Source: an uncultured Lachnospiraceae bacterium
Lineage (GTDB): Bacteria; Bacillota; Clostridia; Lachnospirales; Lachnospiraceae
Direction of reading: 5' to 3'
Length of the DNA stretch: 8,291 nt
Assembly: GCA_947068385.1 (NCBI GenBank)
Contig: CAMTBF010000137.1
Coordinates: forward strand, 1-8,291
A program made the translations under genes and the position numbers. The notes under the pieces were generated by a model that was given only the letters and a program-made list of their open reading frames with translations, made no database searches and was not told the DNA's origin. Shown piece after piece: positions 3,967 through 8,291 of this stretch (positions are counted from its first letter, which is position 1; each line of letters begins with the position of its first letter).

Positions 3967-5916
3967 CTACGCGGTGACCGCGTTCCCGGTATAGAGCTGG
4001 TAGTACTTCCCCTTCTGCTCCATGAGCTCGTCGTGGGTGCCCCGCTCGATGATCCGGCCCTGCTCCAGCACGATGATGCAGTCGCTGTTCTTGACCGTGG
4101 AGAGCCTGTGGGCGATGACGAAGTTGGTCCGGCCCTTCATCAGCGCGTCCATGCCCTGCTGCACCAGCTTCTCCGTCCTGGTGTCGATGGAACTGGTGGC
4201 CTCGTCCAGGATCAGTACCGGAGGATCCGCGATGGCGGCCCTGGCGATGGCCAGGAGCTGCCTCTGGCCCTGGCTTAAGTTGGCGCCGTCCCCATGGAGC
4301 ATGGTGTCATAGCCGTCCGGGAGCCTTACGATGAACCCGTGGGCATTGGCCAGCACCGCGGCCTTCTTCACCTCGGAGTCCGTGGCGTCCATCTTGCCGT
4401 AGCGGATGTTCTCCATGACGGTGCCGGTGAAAAGATGGGTGTCCTGGAGCACGATCCCCAGGGAGCGCCGCAGATCCGCCTTTTTGATCTTGTTCACGTT
4501 GATGTTGTCGTACCGTATCTTTCCATCCTGGATATCGTAGAACCGGTTGATCAGGTTGGTGATGGTGGTCTTGCCCGCGCCGGTGGCCCCTACGAAGGCT
4601 ATCTTCTGGCCGGGCTTGGCATGGAGCACGATGTCGTGGAGAATCATCTTGTCGTCATTGTAGCCGAAGTCCACGCCGTCGAACACCACGTCCCCGGTGA
4701 GCTCCACGTAGGTGGTGGTATCGTCCGCCTTGTGGTAATGCTTCCAGGCCCAGAGCCCTGTGCGCTCCTTGCTCTCCCTCAGCTCGCCGTCCGCGTCCCG
4801 CACCGCGTTCACCAGCTCCACGTAGCCCTCGTCCACCTCGGGCTTCTCGTCCATGAGCTTGAAGATCCTGTCCGCGCCGGCCAGGGCCATGATGATGCTG
4901 TTGAACTGCATGCTCACCTGGTTGATGGGCATGTTGAAGGATTTGTTGAAGTTCAGGAAGCTGGCCAGGCCGCCCAAGGTCAGCCCGGACACCCCTGTGA
5001 TGGCCAGGATGCCGCCCACCACGGCACAGACCACATAGCTTAGGTTCCCCAGCTGGGCGTTCACGGGCCCCATGATGTTGGCGAAGCGGTTGGCCTGGTA
5101 GGCGCTCTCGAAGAGCTGGTCGTTGAGCTCATTGAACTGGTCCAGGCTCTCCTGCTCATGGCAGAACACCTTCACCACCTTCTGGCCGGTCATGGTCTCC
5201 TCCACGCAGCCGTTCACGGCGCCGATTGCCTTCTGCTGGGCCAGGAAGTACCGGCTGCTCAGGCCCCCGATCTTCTTGGTGGCCACCAGCATGACGCCCA
5301 CCATCAGCAGGGTCACCACGGTCAGCGGGATGTCCAGCACCAGCATGCAGGCGAAGACGCTGACCACGGTGATGGCGCTGTTGATCATCTGGGGGATGCT
5401 CTGGCTGATCATCTGGCGCAGGGTGTCGATGTCGTTGGTGTACATGGACATGATGTCGCCGTGGGCATGGGTGTCAAAGTATTTAATAGGAAGGGACTCC
5501 ATCTTCTCGAACATGTCGTTTCGGATGTTGCGCAGCGTCCCCTGGCCGATGTTGATCAGTATCCTGGACTGGGTGAAGGATGCTATGACCCCCAGGGCAT
5601 AGAAGCATGCCACCCGGGTGATGGCTCCCTGCAGCGGCCCGAAGTCCGGGTTCTCCCTGCCGATCAGGGGCAGGATATAGGAATCGATCAGCGTCCGCAT
5701 GAACATGGTCCCCTGGAGGCTTGCGTACACGGACGCGAAGATGCATACCACCACCACGATCCAGCCGATTGCGTAGTCCTTCAATGTATAGCGCATCACG
5801 CGCTTGAACAGCTTTCCGGGATTCTCTATCTTGGGCCTGGGGCCTCTTGCGCCTCTGGGCCCGCCGGGGCCGTGACCGGGCCCACCATTTCCATTCTGAT
5901 TCTTCTGCGCTGCCAT
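3967..5916 (-). CDS. ABC exporter half-transporter, catalytically canonical subunit
   Basis: This 649-aa protein has a fused transmembrane domain (hydrophobic helices between about 50 and 345) and a C-terminal nucleotide-binding domain. Motifs in order are Walker A GATGAGKT at 443-450, Q-loop Gln491, signature LSQGQ at 547-551, Walker B LILDE with catalytic Glu572, and switch His603. The partner encoded just upstream lacks the Glu and the His, so the pair should form a heterodimeric exporter of the BmrCD/LmrCD/TM287-288 kind, moving hydrophobic compounds, drugs, lipids or peptides outward; the real substrate is unknown. The N-terminus (7-28) is Gly/Pro/Arg-rich and probably disordered. The linker has an insertion of about 40 residues (366-405, including GLWAWKHYH) before the ATPase domain, a feature I recall from clostridial homologues. 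The ATG at 5916 follows AAGGAGG, which overlaps the stop codon of the upstream gene, so the two are translationally linked. Confidence 0.92.
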   Translation of the reverse strand: MAAQKNQNGNGGPGHGPGGPRGARGPRPKIENPGKLFKRVMRYTLKDYAIGWIVVVVCIFASVYASLQGTMFMRTLIDSYILPLIGRENPDFGPLQGAITRVACFYALGVIASFTQSRILINIGQGTLRNIRNDMFEKMESLPIKYFDTHAHGDIMSMYTNDIDTLRQMISQSIPQMINSAITVVSVFACMLVLDIPLTVVTLLMVGVMLVATKKIGGLSSRYFLAQQKAIGAVNGCVEETMTGQKVVKVFCHEQESLDQFNELNDQLFESAYQANRFANIMGPVNAQLGNLSYVVCAVVGGILAITGVSGLTLGGLASFLNFNKSFNMPINQVSMQFNSIIMALAGADRIFKLMDEKPEVDEGYVELVNAVRDADGELRESKERTGLWAWKHYHKADDTTTYVELTGDVVFDGVDFGYNDDKMILHDIVLHAKPGQKIAFVGATGAGKTTITNLINRFYDIQDGKIRYDNINVNKIKKADLRRSLGIVLQDTHLFTGTVMENIRYGKMDATDSEVKKAAVLANAHGFIVRLPDGYDTMLHGDGANLSQGQRQLLAIARAAIADPPVLILDEATSSIDTRTEKLVQQGMDALMKGRTNFVIAHRLSTVKNSDCIIVLEQGRIIERGTHDELMEQKGKYYQLYTGNAVTA

Positions 5917-5930
5917 ATCGCGATACCTCC

Positions 5931-7673
5931 TTATTTCTTCTCGTCAAAGTCTCCGCTGCCGCTGATCTGTGCCTCATAGACCTCTCTGTAGATGTCATTG
6001 GTGGCAAGCAGCTCCTCATGGGACGCGAAGCCGTTTATCTGTCCGTCATGCATGACGATGATTCTGTCTGCATGCTCCACGCTGGAAATCCTCTGGGCGA
6101 TGATCAGCTTGGTGGTGCCGGGGATGGCCTCCGCAAAGGCCTGCCGTATCTTGGCATCCGTGGCCGTGTCCACCGCGCTGGTGGAATCGTCCAGTATGAG
6201 GATCTTCGGCTTCTTCAGAAGGGCCCTGGCGATGCACAGCCTCTGCTTCTGGCCGCCGGACACATTGGTGCCGCCCTGCTCTATGTAGGTATTGTACCCC
6301 TCGGGCATCTTCTGGATGAACTCGTCGGCACAGGCCAGCTGGCAGGCATGCCTGCATTCCTCCTCGGTGGCGTTCTTGTCGCCCCAGCGCAGGTTCTCCA
6401 GGATCGTGCCGGAGAACAGCACATTGTTCTGCAGCACCACGGCCACCTGGTTGCGCAGGGCTTCCATATCATAATCCTTGACATCCACGCCGCCTACCAG
6501 GAGGCGCCCCTGGGTCACGTCATAAAGCCTGCTAATCAGGTTCACCAGACTGGACTTAGCACTGCCGGTGCCGCCGATGATGCCTATGGTCTCGCCGGAT
6601 TTAATCTCCAGGTTCACGTCCTTGAGCACGGACTCCTTGGCATCCTTCTTGTAGCTGAAGGACACATTGTCGAAACGGATACTGCCGTCCTTCACCTCAT
6701 GGATGGGCTGTGCAGGGTTGGCCAGATCGGCCTCCTCGTTCAATACCTCGCAGATACGTTTTGCGCTGGCCGAGGACATGGTGATCATGACGAAGATCAT
6801 GGACAGCATCATCAGGCTCATCAGTATGTTCATGCAGTAGGCCAGCATGCTCATGAGCTGTCCTGTGGTCAGTTGGTTCTGTACGATCATGTTGGCCCCT
6901 GTCCAGCTGATCAGCAGGATGCAGGCGTAGACGGTGAAGTTCATCACCGGGTTGTTCCAGATGACGATGCCCTCTGCCTTGCAGAAGATCTTGTACAGGT
7001 TGTTGCTGGCGGTCTTGAACTTCTCGATCTCCTGGTTCTCCCGGACATAGGCCTTTACCACCCGGATGGCGGAGACGTTCTCCTGCACGCTCTCGTTCAG
7101 GGCGTCATATTTGGGAAAGGCCTGGGAGAAGTGCTGGGTGGCCTGGCTGACGATGAAGGCCAGCACGCAGCCTAACAGCACCACCGCCACCAGGTAGATG
7201 CTGGCCAGCCTGGGGCTGATGAAGAAGGACATTGCCATGGCGCAGATCAGGCTGGCCGGTGCCCGCATGCACATCCTCAGAATCATCTGGTAGGCGTTCT
7301 GGATGTTGGTCACGTCCGTGGTGAGCCTGGTCACCAGGCCCGAGGTGCTGAACTTGTCGATGTTGGAAAAGCTGAAGGTCTGTATGTTCTCATACATGGC
7401 CCTCCTTAAGTTCCTGGCGAATCCGGCGGAGGCGCGGGAGCCGAACTGGCCTCCCAGGATGCCGAAGGTCAGGCTGAACAGCGCGGCCACCAGCATCAGC
7501 GCTCCGATCAGATAGATATGGTTCATGTTCCCCGCCTGCACGCCGTCGTCGATGATGGACGCCATGAGCAGGGGGATGATGGTCTCCATGATGACTTCCC
7601 CAATCATGAAGACCGGGGTCAGGATGGAATCCTTCTTGAATTCCCTGATGTGGGCCCCAAGTGTCTTTAACAT
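5931..7673 (-). CDS. ABC exporter half-transporter, subunit with degenerate ATPase site
   Basis: This 580-aa half-transporter has membrane helices spread over about residues 15-300 and a C-terminal ATPase domain. Motifs are Walker A GGTGSAKS at 367-374, with Ala in place of the usual Gly before Lys, Q-loop Gln415, a canonical VSGGQ signature at 471-475, Walker B ILILDD with Asp496 where the catalytic Glu is normal, and Gln527 at the His switch. These are the substitutions of the non-catalytic subunit in heterodimeric exporters, not signs of decay, since the frame is intact and full length. Its VSGGQ would complete the active site of the partner encoded 14 nt downstream. The ATG at 7673 has GGGAG about ten bases upstream. 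The gene lies 69 nt after the MarR gene, suggesting one operon under its control. The substrate cannot be read from the sequence. Confidence 0.92.
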   Translation of the reverse strand: MLKTLGAHIREFKKDSILTPVFMIGEVIMETIIPLLMASIIDDGVQAGNMNHIYLIGALMLVAALFSLTFGILGGQFGSRASAGFARNLRRAMYENIQTFSFSNIDKFSTSGLVTRLTTDVTNIQNAYQMILRMCMRAPASLICAMAMSFFISPRLASIYLVAVVLLGCVLAFIVSQATQHFSQAFPKYDALNESVQENVSAIRVVKAYVRENQEIEKFKTASNNLYKIFCKAEGIVIWNNPVMNFTVYACILLISWTGANMIVQNQLTTGQLMSMLAYCMNILMSLMMLSMIFVMITMSSASAKRICEVLNEEADLANPAQPIHEVKDGSIRFDNVSFSYKKDAKESVLKDVNLEIKSGETIGIIGGTGSAKSSLVNLISRLYDVTQGRLLVGGVDVKDYDMEALRNQVAVVLQNNVLFSGTILENLRWGDKNATEEECRHACQLACADEFIQKMPEGYNTYIEQGGTNVSGGQKQRLCIARALLKKPKILILDDSTSAVDTATDAKIRQAFAEAIPGTTKLIIAQRISSVEHADRIIVMHDGQINGFASHEELLATNDIYREVYEAQISGSGDFDEKK

Positions 7674-7742
7674 GGTTTCTACACTCCCTTTTCTTTGTAT
7701 TTTGATTATCTGTTTCCTTTAAAACGTTTCTGGCTTTCTGCT

Positions 7743-8231
7743 TCACCCGGTTTCCAGTGGAGCTTCCTCCGTCGGTTCCTCCGGCTCAGCCGTCATCTCC
7801 TCCAGGTTCTTCATCAGGATGCCCAGCAGGCGGAAGAGCTCCGACACCTCTGTATCGGACATCCCCTCCAGCACCCTGTCCCCTATCCAGTCCATGTGGC
7901 GCTCGATCTTCGCATGGTTCTGGCAGGCTTCCGGGGTCATCTGGATCCTCTTCAGCCTGCCGTCCTTATCCTGGGCCTTGCGCACGATCAGGCCCTCCCG
8001 CTCCATGACCTGGAGCGTATTGGAGACCGTAGCCCCGGATATGCGGAATTCCTTCTCCAGATTCTTCTGGTACACGGGCTGATCCTGATGATGGTAGAGA
8101 TATCCCAGAATGCCCCCCTGGAGCTGTGTCTTCGGCCCCTTCTTCACATCGGGGCCATTCTTGTGCATGGCCACCTTGATCTGGTTGTGGATGACCCGCA
8201 GCAGAAATGTGATTCTCTTTCTCTCTTCCAT
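7743..8231 (-). CDS. MarR-family winged-helix transcriptional regulator
   Basis: This 162-aa protein begins MEERKRITFLLRVIHNQI. MarR proteins are dimeric winged-helix DNA-binding proteins, usually repressors released by small ligands. The helix-turn-helix spans about residues 55-83 (KNLEKEFRISGATVSNTLQVMEREGLI), followed by the wing with the family's D-x-x-x-R pattern (QDKDGRLKRIQMTPEA, 87-102). Helices at both ends form the dimerisation region. The last 20 residues are acidic and proline-rich and probably flexible. The ATG at 8231 was chosen because AGGAAGGAG lies just upstream; an in-frame codon at 8276 would add 15 basic residues without family support. Lying ahead of two exporter genes, it most likely represses its own operon and responds to a compound the exporter removes; this is inferred from context. 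The promoter and operator are probably mostly outside the window. Confidence 0.92.
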   Translation of the reverse strand: MEERKRITFLLRVIHNQIKVAMHKNGPDVKKGPKTQLQGGILGYLYHHQDQPVYQKNLEKEFRISGATVSNTLQVMEREGLIVRKAQDKDGRLKRIQMTPEACQNHAKIERHMDWIGDRVLEGMSDTEVSELFRLLGILMKNLEEMTAEPEEPTEEAPLETG

Positions 8232-8291
8232 CGGCTCCTTCCTCTTTTGCCTTCTGATATTCCAGCGTCCAGTCAAGGCTTCTGAACTCTT

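Noticed and set aside
5847..7175. 442-aa open frame on the plus strand opposite the two exporter genes
   Set aside because: It is antisense to conserved ABC motifs, lacks any recognisable domain and is His/Gly/Leu-rich as expected from a GC-rich shadow frame. The other long plus-strand frames in the window were rejected for the same reason.
5931..7673. Degenerate Walker B and switch residues as a sign of a pseudogene
   Set aside because: The frame is intact and full length, other motifs are kept, and these substitutions are normal for one subunit of heterodimeric exporters.
7674..7742. Internal promoter between the MarR and exporter genes (GATAAT, AAACGTTT)
   Set aside because: GATAAT has no -35 at 16-18 bp and the 8-bp palindrome is too short to support an operator; the gap is best read as an operon spacer.
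8251..8275. TTGACT and a GCCTT...AAGGC inverted repeat upstream of the MarR gene as promoter/operator
   Set aside because: No -10 hexamer lies at proper spacing and the arms are only five bases, too weak to call so near the window edge.

Overview
The window reads as a GC-rich Firmicutes chromosome segment, most likely Lachnospiraceae-like Clostridia. This rests on strong AGGAGG-type ribosome binding sites, the tsaE-tsaB-rimI cluster, an FMN riboswitch-controlled ECF riboflavin transporter, and a heterodimeric ABC exporter whose linker resembles clostridial homologues I know. The taxon is inferred from gene content and style, not from a database match. All eight genes I support lie on the minus strand, so transcription runs from high to low coordinates. 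The long plus-strand reading frames are antisense shadows of a GC-rich genome.

Region 1 (8291-3967) is an apparent operon of a MarR-type repressor followed by two ABC exporter half-transporters. The first half-transporter (580 aa) has a degenerate ATPase site: Asp after the Walker B Asp, and Gln at the H-switch. The second (649 aa) has a canonical Walker B Glu and switch His, but an LSQGQ signature. Together they look like one asymmetric heterodimeric exporter, probably controlled by the MarR protein.

Region 2 (3966-2681) is a self-contained riboflavin uptake unit. It has a sigma-A-type promoter with 17-bp spacing, an FMN riboswitch with an unusually long L2 insertion, a spacer hairpin and an intrinsic terminator. 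These precede ribU, the substrate-binding membrane subunit of an ECF transporter, and a second intrinsic terminator follows the gene. The terminator's 5' arm is complementary to the 5' strand of the aptamer, which suggests a simple on/off switch.

Region 3 (2750-358) holds a small YcxB-like membrane protein gene, then tsaE, tsaB and rimI with 25-39 nt gaps, consistent with one operon. TsaE and TsaB belong to the t6A37 tRNA modification pathway; tsaD, often next to them, is not here. A promoter-like sequence lies upstream of the terminator hairpin that separates ribU from this operon, so the hairpin could double as a leader attenuator.

Region 4 (357-1) has a possible promoter and the start of an uncharacterised small protein with two CxxC pairs, cut by the window edge.

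No mobile element, CRISPR array, tRNA or rRNA was seen. I see no wholly new system. The most interesting items are the riboswitch architecture, the promoter/terminator arrangement before the YcxB-tsaEB-rimI operon, and the uncharacterised small proteins beside the t6A genes.
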